Shown here: piece after piece, positions 34,706 to 43,937 of the stretch
Layout: each line of letters opens with the position of its first letter
Position numbering within the stretch: the stretch's first letter is position 1
Source of the DNA: an uncultured Prevotellaceae bacterium
GTDB lineage: Bacteria > Bacteroidota > Bacteroidia > Bacteroidales > Bacteroidaceae
Assembly: GCA_946415365.1 (NCBI GenBank)
Contig: CAMKSE010000008.1
Span: forward strand, 62,001-126,000
Direction of reading: 5' to 3'
Length of the DNA stretch: 64,000 nt
The notes under the pieces: generated by a model
Told to the model about the DNA's origin: nothing
The model's database searches: none
The model's input: only the letters and a program-made list of their open reading frames with translations
Made by a program: the position numbers and the translations under genes

Positions 34706-35407
34706 ATGATTTATTCAAAAGAAGTGGAAAACATGTGTAGCGTTTGTAAAGGCGCTTATCATGGACCTGCACCTATCCCTGAGGAGGGCAAGTGGGTTGC
34801 AGTGAAGGAAATCAAGGAGATCTCTGGTTACACCCACGGTATTGGTTGGTGTGCACCTCAGCAGGGTGCCTGCAAGCTGAGCCTGAACGTGAAGGACGGT
34901 ATCATCCAGGAGGCACTCGTAGAGACCATTGGTTGCACAGGTATGACTCACTCAGCCGCTATGGCTTCTGAGATCCTGCCCGGCAAGACCATCCTCGAGG
35001 CTCTGAACACCGACCTCGTTTGTGATGCCATCAACACCGCTATGCGCGAGCTCTTCCTGCAGATTGTCTACGGCCGTACACAGAGTGCCTTCTCTGAGGG
35101 TGGTCTGGCTATCGGTGCTGGTCTTGAGGATCTGGGTAAGGGCCTTCGTTCTCAGACTGGTACACTCTATGGTACCGTTGCCAAAGGTACACGTTACCTG
35201 GAGCTGACTGAGGGTTACATCACCAAACAGTATCTCGACGAGAACAACGAGGTTTGCGGTTACGAATATGTACACCTCGGCAAGATGATGGAAGCCATCA
35301 AGAACGGCATGGACGCCAACGAGGCTCTGAAGAAGTTCACCGGCTCTTATGGTCGCACAAGCGAAGAGCAGGGTGCAGTGAAAGCTATTGACCCACGTAA
35401 AGAATAA
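34706..35407 (+). CDS. NifU-like iron-sulfur scaffold domain protein
   Basis: 233 residues. Cysteines that could hold an iron-sulfur cluster: MCSVCKG (10-15), GIGWCAPQQGACKL (about 46-59) and ETIGCTGMTHSAAMAS (about 72-87), the last resembling the first cluster-ligand segment of NifU/IscU. The middle (ILPGKTILEALNTDLVCDAINTAM) follows the NifU N-terminal fold. No NifU C-terminal thioredoxin-like domain is present. It is 14 bp upstream of a GGGtGRT-motif protein; the two appear as a conserved pair in anaerobes, as I recall, with no established role. ATG 34706 is chosen; MCSVCKG at 34733 is an alternative. Confidence 0.82.
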   Translation: MIYSKEVENMCSVCKGAYHGPAPIPEEGKWVAVKEIKEISGYTHGIGWCAPQQGACKLSLNVKDGIIQEALVETIGCTGMTHSAAMASEILPGKTILEALNTDLVCDAINTAMRELFLQIVYGRTQSAFSEGGLAIGAGLEDLGKGLRSQTGTLYGTVAKGTRYLELTEGYITKQYLDENNEVCGYEYVHLGKMMEAIKNGMDANEALKKFTGSYGRTSEEQGAVKAIDPRKE

Positions 35408-35415
35408 AGGAGGAT
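35406..35415 (+). promoter_or_regulatory. Full Shine-Dalgarno sequence ahead of the GGGtGRT gene
   Basis: AAAGGAGGAT with the GGAGG ending 8 nt before ATG 35422. Other genes in this window lack such sequences, as expected for Bacteroidetes, so this site stands out. Confidence 0.75.
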
Positions 35416-35421
35416 ACGACT

Positions 35422-36435
35422 ATGATTAGAAAAGTACAGTTTGAGAGTCAGGAGCGCCGTATCAACCAGGTTCTTGCTGCTCTGAAGGAGAATGGCATCA
35501 ACTCTATCGAGGAGGCCAATGAGATTTGTGAAAAGGCAGGTATCGACCCCTATCAGATGTGTGAGGATACACAGCTGATCTGCTTCGAGAATGCCAAGTG
35601 GGCATATGTTTGTGGTGCTGCTATCGCCATCAAGAAGGGTGTGAAGACAGCTGCTGAGGCTGCTGAGGCCATCGGTATCGGTCTGCAGAGCTTCTGTATC
35701 CCCGGATCAGTAGCCGACGATCGTAAGGTAGGTATCGGTCACGGTAACCTGGCTGCTCGTCTGCTCCGCGAGGAGACTGAGTGCTTCGCATTCCTGGCTG
35801 GTCACGAGAGCTTCGCTGCTGCCGAGGGTGCCATCAAGATTGCTGAGATGGCCAACAAGGTTCGTCAGAAGCCGCTTCGCGTGATTCTGAATGGTCTTGG
35901 CAAGGATGCTGCTCAGATCATCAGCCGTATCAACGGTTTCACCTATGTACAGACCAAGTTCGACTACTTCACTGGCGAGCTCGCTGTTGTTAAGGAGGTT
36001 CCTTATGGCAACAACCCCAGCCGTCTGAAGGTGAAGTGCTACGGTGCCGACGATGTTCGTGAGGGCGTGGCTATCCTGTGGAAGGAGAACGTCGATGTCT
36101 CCATCACTGGTAACTCTACCAACCCAACCCGTTTCCAGCACCCAGTAGCTGGTACTTACAAGAAGGAGCGCGTGCTTGCTGGCAAGCCTTACTTCTCAGT
36201 AGCTTCTGGTGGTGGTACTGGTCGTACTTTGCACCCAGACAACATGGCTGCCGGCCCTGCTTCTTATGGTATGACTGATACCCTGGGCCGTATGCACTCA
36301 GACGCTCAGTTCGCAGGTTCTTCTTCTGTTCCTGCTCACGTTGAGATGATGGGCTTCCTCGGCATGGGTAACAACCCAATGGTGGGTGCTACCGTATCCG
36401 TAGCAGTAGCTATCGACCTCGCGCTGAACAAGTAA
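35422..36435 (+). CDS. GGGtGRT-motif protein, function unknown
   Basis: 337 residues, no signal peptide or membrane helix, so cytosolic. The hallmark segment is FSVASGGGTGRTLHPDNMAAGP (about 256-277), followed by DTLGRMHSDAQFAGSSSVPAHVEMMG. The N-terminal third has two Cys (NEICEKAG, QMCEDTQLICFENAKW). A Gly-rich nucleotide-like stretch KGVKTAAEAAEAIGIGLQSFCIPG is also visible. Codon use is that of a highly expressed gene. It is translated from an unusually strong Shine-Dalgarno sequence and ends at a strong terminator. No enzymatic role can be assigned from sequence. Confidence 0.85.
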   Translation: MIRKVQFESQERRINQVLAALKENGINSIEEANEICEKAGIDPYQMCEDTQLICFENAKWAYVCGAAIAIKKGVKTAAEAAEAIGIGLQSFCIPGSVADDRKVGIGHGNLAARLLREETECFAFLAGHESFAAAEGAIKIAEMANKVRQKPLRVILNGLGKDAAQIISRINGFTYVQTKFDYFTGELAVVKEVPYGNNPSRLKVKCYGADDVREGVAILWKENVDVSITGNSTNPTRFQHPVAGTYKKERVLAGKPYFSVASGGGTGRTLHPDNMAAGPASYGMTDTLGRMHSDAQFAGSSSVPAHVEMMGFLGMGNNPMVGATVSVAVAIDLALNK

Positions 36436-36457
36436 CAGATCTGCTACTTGAGATTTA

Positions 36458-36484
36458 AAGGCCTCGCCAATCCGGCGGGGCCTT
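36458..36484 (+). terminator. Intrinsic terminator-like hairpin after the GGGtGRT gene
   Basis: An 11-bp stem (AAGGCCTCGCC with GGCGGGGCCTT, one T-G pair) and 5-nt loop; only a short T-run follows. Confidence 0.75.
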
Positions 36485-36504
36485 GCACTTAAATAAATAA
36501 GCAC

Positions 36505-37698
36505 ATGAAACCATTTCTAAAAACTAAAAGAATTATATTATTATTCATCGGCCTGATAACCTTGCTGGCATGCCAGAAGCAGCAGAGTGAGCAGAAGGAG
36601 GCTGGGTATATCGTCCAGGTATCGTTGGGCGGGTGGCAGAAGCCCGACTATACGGCCGAGGAGATTATTGGCCGTATTGATTCCGTGAGTCAGTTGATTC
36701 CTGTGCAGAAGGTCATCATTGGCTGGAGTTTAGATAAGGATATTTATCATAAGGTGGGTGATTACCTGCATGCCAGGGATATTCGGATGCTACTTTGGTT
36801 ACCTGTTTTCGCGGAGACAGAGGAGATGTGTGAAAACAGTCCAGCCGTTGACTTGTGGGGGCAAGTGCCCGCCAATTATGACTTGGCGGCAGGTGAGGGG
36901 TTCCGTTTCAACTGTCCTACCGATTCCCAGAACATAGCTAACGTGGTGGCTCTCTATGACAGATTGTTCAGTGACTGCGGCTTTGACGGCGTATTTATGG
37001 ATCGCATCCGTACCCAGTCGTTTGTGGGTGGGGTAAGCGGCGTGATGGGCTGTGGTTGTCAGCATTGTGTGGAACGTTTCACAGCAGAAGGGGTTGATAT
37101 TCAGAAGGTAAAGTCTGAGTTTGAAGCCCAAGGCGATGCTTTTTTCTCTGTCAGCGGTTATACGCCTGCCGATGGTTTCAGTTTTGTTAATCCGATTGCC
37201 GCCGCATTCTTCAAGGCCAAAGGTCATATAGTCAGTGCTTCAGTGGCTGCCATCGCCGATAGCCTGCGCAGTCGCGGTCTGGAAGTGGGCATGGACCTTT
37301 ATGCACCCTTTATGGCACCTTTTGTGGGGCAGGACTATGCCATCCTTTCCAACCATGCTGATTTTATCAAGCCGATGCTCTACCGCCAGACCTTTGCACC
37401 TGCCGGAATGGGTTTTGAGTATAATCTGCTGAGGAAAGCTCTGCCGTCCGCCACAGGATATCCTGATTTAGAGATGGATGTGGATTTCCTGCATTCACAG
37501 CTTGAGGCCATGGAGCCATATTCCTGCGGCAAGTACCCAGGCATCGAGATCAATTACCGCGAGGACATCGTCCCCACTTCACCTGAATATGTTTCAGAGT
37601 CGCTGACAACCGTGTTGAGCCATGGTTTCGACGGTGCCGTACTCTCCTGGAACATCATGGAGGCTCCTCTGGAACACTTGAAGCTGCTCCGCAAGTAA
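36505..37698 (+). CDS. Lipoprotein with a glycosidase-like TIM-barrel domain, family not recognised
   Basis: 397 residues with a lipobox LLAC (Cys23). The rest reads as alternating beta and alpha segments. FDGVFMDRIRTQ (about 155-166) resembles the Asp-bearing strand of glycosyl-hydrolase-like barrels (the D-x-x-R/Y pattern), and an unusual CGCQHC cluster follows (about 178-183). MLLWLPVFAE, HADFIKPMLYRQ, YPGIEINYRED and AVLSWNIMEAP are further barrel-like strands. It probably acts on a carbohydrate at the outer membrane or in the periplasm, but no catalytic pair can be named. It is 42 bp upstream of a histidine phosphatase gene, same strand. Confidence 0.65.
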   Translation: MKPFLKTKRIILLFIGLITLLACQKQQSEQKEAGYIVQVSLGGWQKPDYTAEEIIGRIDSVSQLIPVQKVIIGWSLDKDIYHKVGDYLHARDIRMLLWLPVFAETEEMCENSPAVDLWGQVPANYDLAAGEGFRFNCPTDSQNIANVVALYDRLFSDCGFDGVFMDRIRTQSFVGGVSGVMGCGCQHCVERFTAEGVDIQKVKSEFEAQGDAFFSVSGYTPADGFSFVNPIAAAFFKAKGHIVSASVAAIADSLRSRGLEVGMDLYAPFMAPFVGQDYAILSNHADFIKPMLYRQTFAPAGMGFEYNLLRKALPSATGYPDLEMDVDFLHSQLEAMEPYSCGKYPGIEINYREDIVPTSPEYVSESLTTVLSHGFDGAVLSWNIMEAPLEHLKLLRK

Positions 37699-37740
37699 AA
37701 CGACGAATCTTATAACACGCACCCCAAGACGTAACGAAAT

Positions 37741-39141
37741 ATGAAAAGAATGATTCAATGGATGTGGGCCGCCATCCTTTTACTCTGCGGCATGAACGTA
37801 CAGGCGCAGACGAAACGCTCGGACGATTTCCATTCGAAGTACGAACTCAAGGAGTTGGTAGTGATGAGCCGCCATAATATCCGATCACCATTATCCTCCT
37901 CGGGTGCTGCTTACCAGCGCGTCACGCCCCACGAATGGTTTGCGTGGTCTTCACCGGGTAGCCAGCTGTCGCTGCGTGGAGGTGTGTTGGAAACGGAGAT
38001 GGGTCAGTTTTTCCGCAAATGGGTGGTTAGCGAGGGTTTGCTGCCAGATAACTACCGCCCAGAGGGTGACGAGGTGCTGTTCTATGCCAATTCTCGCCAG
38101 CGTACCTTCGCCACGGCCAAATATTTCTCTGCGGGTTTCCTGCCATTCGCAAATGTGATGATTAATCATAAGTACGATGAGGACAAGATGGATCCTCTCT
38201 TTACTCCTCAGTTCACAAAAATGAATGATGCGTACCGTCAGCAGGTGCTCAGCGAGATTGAGGCCTTACACGGCGGCGCTCAGGCTTGGATGGCGGCCCA
38301 GCAGCCCACTCTGACGCTGATGGAGGAGGTGCTTGACATGACACACTCCCCAGCTGCAGAGAACGATACCACTCACTTTTGGTTCGACGATACACAGTTT
38401 AAGATAGAGAAAGACGACGAGCCGAGGATGACGGGTGGCTATAAGCTTGCCAACAGTGTGGCTGACGCGTTGGTACTCCAGTGTTATGAGACGGAGAATT
38501 ATGCTGCCTTTGGCTATGAACTGACTATGGATCAGTGGCGTGCCATCTGCGCGGTCAAAGAGGTGTACGACGGTTTACTTTTCACCACACATGCTGCCGC
38601 TGTCAACTTGGCTTACCCATTGGTGAAACGCATCCGTGAGGAGTTGCAGCGGCAGGATCGCAAGTTCATGTTCCTATGCGGACACGACTCCAATCTGGCG
38701 AGCATCGGTGCTGCTCTTGATTTCCAATTCCCTGAGACAGAGCGGGCGCTGGAACTGCATACGCCTATCGGCTCGAAGCTTGTGTTTGAGAAGTGGAGCG
38801 ATGGTACGGACGACTATGTTGCTGTGAATTTAGTTTATCAGGCGGTTGACCAGTTGCAGGATTGCACTCTGCTCTCGCTGGACACGCCCCCGATGGTGCT
38901 GCCTGTTACCGTGAAAGGACTCATAGCCAACAGCGACGGTCTCTATCGTCTGTCTGACCTTGATGCCCGCTTTGCTGAGGCAATGGGAGAATACGAGGCC
39001 ATTGAGGACGTGCCGACAGCTGTCAGATCAAACATGGATGACCGTCCGTCAGCCGCTATCTACAACCTTCAGGGCCAGCGTCTCGATAGCCTCCAACGCG
39101 GTGTCAATATCATTAACGGGAAAAAGACAGTACAGAAATAA
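37741..39141 (+). CDS. Histidine-type acid phosphatase (phytase/MINPP-like), exported
   Basis: 466 residues. A signal peptide ends near AQTK (residue 23). The catalytic motif of the family, normally RHGxRxP, reads SRHNIRSPLS here (about 43-52); the distal HD motif is CGHDSNLASIG (about 313-323). The family hydrolyses phosphomonoesters through a phosphohistidine, including phytate. Residues about 440-466 form the tail AIYNLQGQRL then GVNIINGKKTVQK, of the type seen at the amylase C-terminus. The insert between the motifs carries the expected helical domain. Substrate not assignable. Confidence 0.85.
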   Translation: MKRMIQWMWAAILLLCGMNVQAQTKRSDDFHSKYELKELVVMSRHNIRSPLSSSGAAYQRVTPHEWFAWSSPGSQLSLRGGVLETEMGQFFRKWVVSEGLLPDNYRPEGDEVLFYANSRQRTFATAKYFSAGFLPFANVMINHKYDEDKMDPLFTPQFTKMNDAYRQQVLSEIEALHGGAQAWMAAQQPTLTLMEEVLDMTHSPAAENDTTHFWFDDTQFKIEKDDEPRMTGGYKLANSVADALVLQCYETENYAAFGYELTMDQWRAICAVKEVYDGLLFTTHAAAVNLAYPLVKRIREELQRQDRKFMFLCGHDSNLASIGAALDFQFPETERALELHTPIGSKLVFEKWSDGTDDYVAVNLVYQAVDQLQDCTLLSLDTPPMVLPVTVKGLIANSDGLYRLSDLDARFAEAMGEYEAIEDVPTAVRSNMDDRPSAAIYNLQGQRLDSLQRGVNIINGKKTVQK

Positions 39142-39178
39142 AGGATGATTCTTTTAAAATAGCCTGCCGCCCTGCGCC

Positions 39179-40381
39179 TCAGCGAATCTGTTGCTTGTTC
39201 TTTTCGATGAGCTTCTTGATTGTTTCCACGCTGGCAGCAGTGGTAAGGCCGTCCTCAGGCGTATTCATGCAGTAGTCTGTCAGACGTTCGACAGAAGACT
39301 CTGCTACGTGAAGGCGGGTGTCGGCAGATGCATAGTAAATCAGTACACGACCGTCGTCATCCTTAATCCACCCATTTGAGAAGGCTACGTTCATCACGTC
39401 GCCCAAGTATTCGTCACATTCAGGCACGAGGAAATATCCGCCAGGTTTTGCGATGACCTTTGTGGGATCGTCAAGGGCTGTCATATACATATACAACACA
39501 TAGCGCAGTCCGTCGGCAGTGCCCCTCACGCCGTGTGCCAGGTGCAACCATCCTTTTTCGGTTTTGATAGGTTGTGGACCTTCACCGTTCTTCACTTCGG
39601 TAATGGTGTGGTACTTGCGTTCATAGATGATTTTCTCCTCTTTTATTTCCGCATGCGTGATATCATCGACGAGTGCCCAGCCGATACCACCGCCGGAGCC
39701 AGTGTCGATGAAGCCGTCCTGTGGGCGGGTATAGAAGGCATATTTCCCATCGACGAACTCTGGATGGAGCACTACATTACGCTGCTGGCTCTTTGTCTTC
39801 AGGTCAGGCAGACGATACCAAGTCTTCAGGTCCTTCGTACGGGCGATGCCTGCCGAAGCGGTGGCTGCGGAGAGGTTTCCGGCCTGCGAGTCATCGTGAC
39901 GCTCAGCACAGAACACGCCGTAAATCCAGCCGTCCTCATGCTGTGTGATTCGCATATCATAGATGTTCGTGGCGGGAATGACGTCGTCGGGCATGGTGAT
40001 GGGCTCTTCCCAGAAACGGAAATTATCAATGCCGTTGGGTGATTCAGCCACAGCAAAGAAACTCTTCCTGTCAGCTCCCTCTACCCTCACCACCAGCAGA
40101 TATTTGCCATTCCACTTGATGGCTCCAGAGTTCAGGGTGGCGTTGCACATGATACGCTGCATCAGGAAGGGATTATCTTTCTCAGAGAAGTCATAGCGCC
40201 ACTCTAATGGCGTATGCTCAGCCGTCAACACGGGGTAGCGATACTTCTCATAGATACCATTCTGTGAGAAACGGAATGTGCCGAAACAGCTATTGGCGGT
40301 TGTTACAGGTTCATTCTTACGTGTCAGCAATGCTTCATGCTGTTGGCGCAGGGCTTTGGTCTTCAGTTCAAATGTTGTCAT
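39179..40381 (-). CDS. GH130 beta-mannoside phosphorylase (mannosylglucose/mannooligosaccharide type)
   Basis: 400 residues, no signal peptide, so cytosolic. Five-bladed propeller with [19 protein letters not shown], the likely acid Asp in [17 protein letters not shown] (about 141-157), phosphate-binding Arg/His residues in [13 protein letters not shown] segments, and [22 protein letters not shown] with HGVRG. This pattern fits the GH130 branch that includes 4-O-beta-mannosyl-glucose phosphorylase of Bacteroides. It would release mannose-1-phosphate from imported manno-disaccharides. It has its own promoter at 40419-40426 and an AraC regulator gene upstream. Confidence 0.87.
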   Translation of the reverse strand: MTTFELKTKALRQQHEALLTRKNEPVTTANSCFGTFRFSQNGIYEKYRYPVLTAEHTPLEWRYDFSEKDNPFLMQRIMCNATLNSGAIKWNGKYLLVVRVEGADRKSFFAVAESPNGIDNFRFWEEPITMPDDVIPATNIYDMRITQHEDGWIYGVFCAERHDDSQAGNLSAATASAGIARTKDLKTWYRLPDLKTKSQQRNVVLHPEFVDGKYAFYTRPQDGFIDTGSGGGIGWALVDDITHAEIKEEKIIYERKYHTITEVKNGEGPQPIKTEKGWLHLAHGVRGTADGLRYVLYMYMTALDDPTKVIAKPGGYFLVPECDEYLGDVMNVAFSNGWIKDDDGRVLIYYASADTRLHVAESSVERLTDYCMNTPEDGLTTAASVETIKKLIEKNKQQIR

Positions 40382-40418
40382 CGCATCATTGTTTGTAGTT
40401 AATGTTTAATATCGGGCA

Positions 40419-40426
40419 CAAAGGTA
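40419..40426 (-). promoter_or_regulatory. -7 promoter element of the GH130 gene
   Basis: TACCTTTG on the minus strand, 37 bases upstream of the ATG at 40381. Confidence 0.62.
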
Positions 40427-40487
40427 CAGGTATTTTGACAAAGATATATGCACTATCTTTGCCGATGTTGATACTTCTACAGAAATA

Positions 40488-41372
40488 TCAGACAATTATC
40501 TTTGTCTTCTGATATTTCTCACGGAATTCGGTGGGGGTACAGCCTTTGTGCTTGCGGAACAGACGGTTGAAATTGCTCAGGTTATTGAAGCCGCAACTCC
40601 AGCAAATCTCACTGACGCCGTCGGTGGTGTCTACCAAACGGCGGGCTGCCTGTCCCAAACGAATGTCAACAATATATTCCGAGAGGTTCTTGCCCGTGCG
40701 CAACTTGAAGTAGCGACTGAAAGCAGAAGGTGTCATGCTCACGAGGTCGGCCAACTGCTCCAGCCGCAGGTCGTCGTTGATATGCTTGCTGATATAATCC
40801 TTTACTTTCAACACACGGCGTGATTCACTGGTTACTGCGACCTTGGCGAAAGTAGATGAGGCCAGTTCATGGGCATCGTCGAACTTCGATAACTCATAGA
40901 GGATACGGAACAATTCCTGTGACATCAGGAATTTATCTTCAATGGAAACCAGATTAACCAAACGCTGGTATACCGTCATGATGGCCTTTCGGGAGAATGC
41001 CAAGCCATGTTTGGCCCGCATCATCATCTTATAGATGCTTTTGTAGGGATTTGTGTGAAAGGGGGAACGCTCTTCTTCGAAATAGATGTTAAACTGTATT
41101 GTTATCTCATGGATATCGTCACTATGACACTCGTGTTGTTCCCAAACATGTTCCAGGTCTGGGCTTGTGATGAGTACCAAGTCAATGTCGCCGATGACTT
41201 CGCTGTTATCGCCAACCACGCGGCAGGCTCCTGCTGCGTTCTCCAGAAAGTTCAACTCCATCACATCGTGACAGTGTATGGGGTAGTCGAATTCTTTTTT
41301 GTGACGGTCTGCCACATACATGAAATCCTGTTCTCCCAACGGTGTAATCTCGTGAAGCACTATTGTTTCCAT
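40488..41372 (-). CDS. AraC-family regulator with cupin-like sensor
   Basis: 294 residues. An N-terminal cupin-like effector domain (DYPIHCHDVMELNFLENAAG) and a C-terminal double HTH (about 190-290, LRLEQLADLVSMTPSAFSRYFKLRTGKNLSEYI and VSEICWSCGFNNLSNFNRLFRKHKG). It lies between DsbD (31 bp upstream) and the GH130 gene (106 bp downstream), all leftward. Control of the GH130 phosphorylase by a mannoside is inferred from position only. Confidence 0.9.
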   Translation of the reverse strand: METIVLHEITPLGEQDFMYVADRHKKEFDYPIHCHDVMELNFLENAAGACRVVGDNSEVIGDIDLVLITSPDLEHVWEQHECHSDDIHEITIQFNIYFEEERSPFHTNPYKSIYKMMMRAKHGLAFSRKAIMTVYQRLVNLVSIEDKFLMSQELFRILYELSKFDDAHELASSTFAKVAVTSESRRVLKVKDYISKHINDDLRLEQLADLVSMTPSAFSRYFKLRTGKNLSEYIVDIRLGQAARRLVDTTDGVSEICWSCGFNNLSNFNRLFRKHKGCTPTEFREKYQKTKIIV

Positions 41373-41403
41373 ATCGTCTTTATGTTTTTGTTCTGATGGA
41401 CAG

Positions 41404-43422
41404 TCATTGTTTATATTTTTGTATCCCTTGGTTCAGGAACTCAATGTATTCCTGTATATCCTCATTATAGGCGCGACTGCCACAGAGAGGCATCCCCTCG
41501 TTGTCGAGCATGACATAGAAGGGCTGCGCATTGGCGCCGAACTTGTGACTCTGCAGGTAGCTCCACTTGGCCCCGACGGTGCGCAAGGTCTTCGTCTCGC
41601 CTTGATCGTCTTTCACTTCAAAAGGTTCTTTCAACGGCGTCTTGTCATCGACATACAGTGAGATGAGTACGTAGTCGTTGTTCAGTTTGTCTGCCACGCG
41701 GGGATCAGTCCATACGGCGGCCTCCATCTTGCGGCAGTTCACACAACCGAAGCCGGTGAAGTCGATGAGTACGGGCTTGCCTTCCGCTTTGGCGGCAGCC
41801 ATACCGCTCTCGTAATCAGTATAGCGGGCTTCAACAATCTTCGAGTTCAGGTTGAAGTCCTGCGTGTTCATCGGTGGTGCAAAGGCGCTCACGGCTTTGC
41901 AGGGAGCTCCCCACAAGCCTGGTACCATATATACGGCAAAGGCCAGTGACACTAATCCCCCCATGATGCAGACCACAGGCATGGGCTTCTGCAGTTCTCC
42001 ACCTATCTCGTCCGTCTGGAACTTCAGCCAGCCACAGAGATAGGCACCCAATAGTCCGAAGATGACAATCCACAGCGAGAGGAACACCTCACGATCGAGC
42101 AGATGCCAGCCGTAGGCGAGATCAGCCACGGAGAAGAACTTCAGTGCAAAAGCCAGTTCGATGAATCCAAGCACGACCTTCAGCGTGTTCATCCATGAAC
42201 CGGACTTTGGCGCCTGCTTCAGCCATGAAGGGAAAAGGGCGAAGAGGGTAAAGGGCAAGGCCAGTGCCAGAGCGAATCCGAACATGCCTATGGCTGGTGC
42301 CAGCCAATTGCCGCTGGTAGTGGTCTCTACGAGCAATAGCCCGATGATGGGAGCTGTGCAGGAGAATGATACCAGTACCAGTGTGAAGGCCATGAGGAAG
42401 ATGGAAATCAGACCGCTGGTTGCCGATGCTTTTGTGTCTACGGCATTTGCCCAGCTATCAGGCAGTTTGATTTCGAACCAGCCGAAGAATGACAGGGCAA
42501 ATACCACCAAGAGTACGAACAGGAAGATGTTGAACACGGCATTTGTCGACATCGCATTCAATGTGTCGCTGCCGAAGACAGCAGTCACTAGCAGACCCAG
42601 TCCTAAGTAGATGACGATAATGCTCAGTCCATAGGTGACGGCATCACGAACACCTTTCTTCTTGTCTGTCTTGGCACGCTTCAGGAAGAAACTCACTGTC
42701 ATCGGGATAATCGGCCATATACAGGGCATACACACAGCCAGCAAACCTCCGATGAATCCCATCAGTAAGAGATAGAATAAGGAGCGGTCGGTAATGTTGT
42801 CGCCTGTATCAAAAGCCCGCAGCTCACTGATGACAGGGGTCCAAAGCGATGCCTCGTCGGCTGGTGATACAGCCACACTATCAGTAGCAGTCTCGTCAGT
42901 AGCCGGAACTGCTGTCGTATCCACCTTCTCGACAGGTTTCTCAGCTACGACAGGCTCCTCCATCACGACAGGCGACTTGCCCGATGACTTTAGCGCCACT
43001 TCTGACGGCGGCATACAACTCTCGTCGTTGCAGGCACCATACTCCAGATAGCAGTCAATGTCGTATGTGGGTTTTGTGAACTTGATCTTCTGCACGAACT
43101 GTGCCTGGTTCTCAAAGTACTTCAGCTCCATCTCGAACAGCTTGTCGTACTTCTTGATGACATTGCCTTTTGGCGTCAGCTTACCCACCTTCTCAGCGCC
43201 ATCCATCTTCACGATGTTGAACGTGGCCGATATGGGACCATCGCTGCCTAAGTCGGTTGAATAGACGTGCCATCCGGCATCTATCGTAGCTGTAAACACG
43301 ATTTCTGCCTCAGCACCCTTCCCCTTCTTCAGTTCCGAGGTGAAGTGTACAGGATTCATCATCTGTGCCATTGCTGCTAAACACATCATGGCAAGCATGA
43401 CTATTGATAATATTTTCTTCAT
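41404..43422 (-). CDS. dsbD: Thiol:disulfide interchange protein, DsbD-like
   Basis: Carries electrons from cytosolic thioredoxin to periplasmic proteins. 672 residues. Signal peptide to AMAQ; an N-terminal immunoglobulin-like domain (about 20-130) with a Cys pair near DIDCYLEYGACNDESCMPPS; a low-complexity Thr/Val/Asp linker (about 150-190); an eight-helix membrane domain with MPCIWPIIPMTVSFF and FSCTAPIIG cysteines; and a C-terminal thioredoxin domain with GFGCVNCRKME (about 570-580). All three redox Cys sets are present. It may supply reduced apocytochrome thiols for the cytochrome c locus 7 kb away, though they are not linked by operon. Confidence 0.93.
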   Translation of the reverse strand: MKKILSIVMLAMMCLAAMAQMMNPVHFTSELKKGKGAEAEIVFTATIDAGWHVYSTDLGSDGPISATFNIVKMDGAEKVGKLTPKGNVIKKYDKLFEMELKYFENQAQFVQKIKFTKPTYDIDCYLEYGACNDESCMPPSEVALKSSGKSPVVMEEPVVAEKPVEKVDTTAVPATDETATDSVAVSPADEASLWTPVISELRAFDTGDNITDRSLFYLLLMGFIGGLLAVCMPCIWPIIPMTVSFFLKRAKTDKKKGVRDAVTYGLSIIVIYLGLGLLVTAVFGSDTLNAMSTNAVFNIFLFVLLVVFALSFFGWFEIKLPDSWANAVDTKASATSGLISIFLMAFTLVLVSFSCTAPIIGLLLVETTTSGNWLAPAIGMFGFALALALPFTLFALFPSWLKQAPKSGSWMNTLKVVLGFIELAFALKFFSVADLAYGWHLLDREVFLSLWIVIFGLLGAYLCGWLKFQTDEIGGELQKPMPVVCIMGGLVSLAFAVYMVPGLWGAPCKAVSAFAPPMNTQDFNLNSKIVEARYTDYESGMAAAKAEGKPVLIDFTGFGCVNCRKMEAAVWTDPRVADKLNNDYVLISLYVDDKTPLKEPFEVKDDQGETKTLRTVGAKWSYLQSHKFGANAQPFYVMLDNEGMPLCGSRAYNEDIQEYIEFLNQGIQKYKQ

Positions 43423-43444
43423 ATTTGTTTCAATTATTTAGGTG

Positions 43445-43452
43445 CAAAGATA
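43445..43452 (-). promoter_or_regulatory. -7 promoter element of dsbD
   Basis: TATCTTTG on the minus strand, 22 bases upstream of ATG 43422. Confidence 0.62.
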
Positions 43453-43933
43453 CTGTTTTTTTTTAATTCAAGCAAGAAATAAGATGAAAATAATTCGGAT
43501 TAGATTCGGACAGTATATCCATGTTGACACTGTCAACCTTGCAAACTTTCATATTGCAAATTGCATTTTGAAAGTGAAAAACAAAATAAACCTTGTATTA
43601 ATTTATATATTATATATAAATATTGAATAGATAGTTGCTCATTTGCAATACGCAAATGCACTTTTGCAATTTGCAAGTTTGGTAAAATGTATGAATATAT
43701 TTTACATATTGCCAGTCTGATAATGACTGAAAAGAAAGTCGTAAGGAAACCTGGAGTTTGCAGGCTTAGGAGTTGGAGTTTCAAGGCTTGAAAGTTAGAC
43801 TTTATAGGCTTGAAACTCTAGGAGTCTGAAAAGCGCGGAAATAGGGTAGTTAAGACTATTATTTGTAATGGTAAATAATTTTTACGCTTTTACAAAATAC
43901 TTATAACATTCAGAGTGAGCCGATACGCGACAA
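43453..43933. repeat. AT-rich intergenic region with nested inverted and direct repeats
   Basis: About 480 bp with no supported gene. TTGCAAATTGCA occurs at about 43554 and, inverted, near 43662-43676 within a larger imperfect inverted repeat. Further right (43745-43835) GAGTTTCAAG and CTTGAAACTC pair among degenerate AGGAGT/GGCTTGAAA units. The two nearest genes both read leftward. Short peptide frames here show no coding character. Confidence 0.6.
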
Positions 43934-43937
43934 TTCT

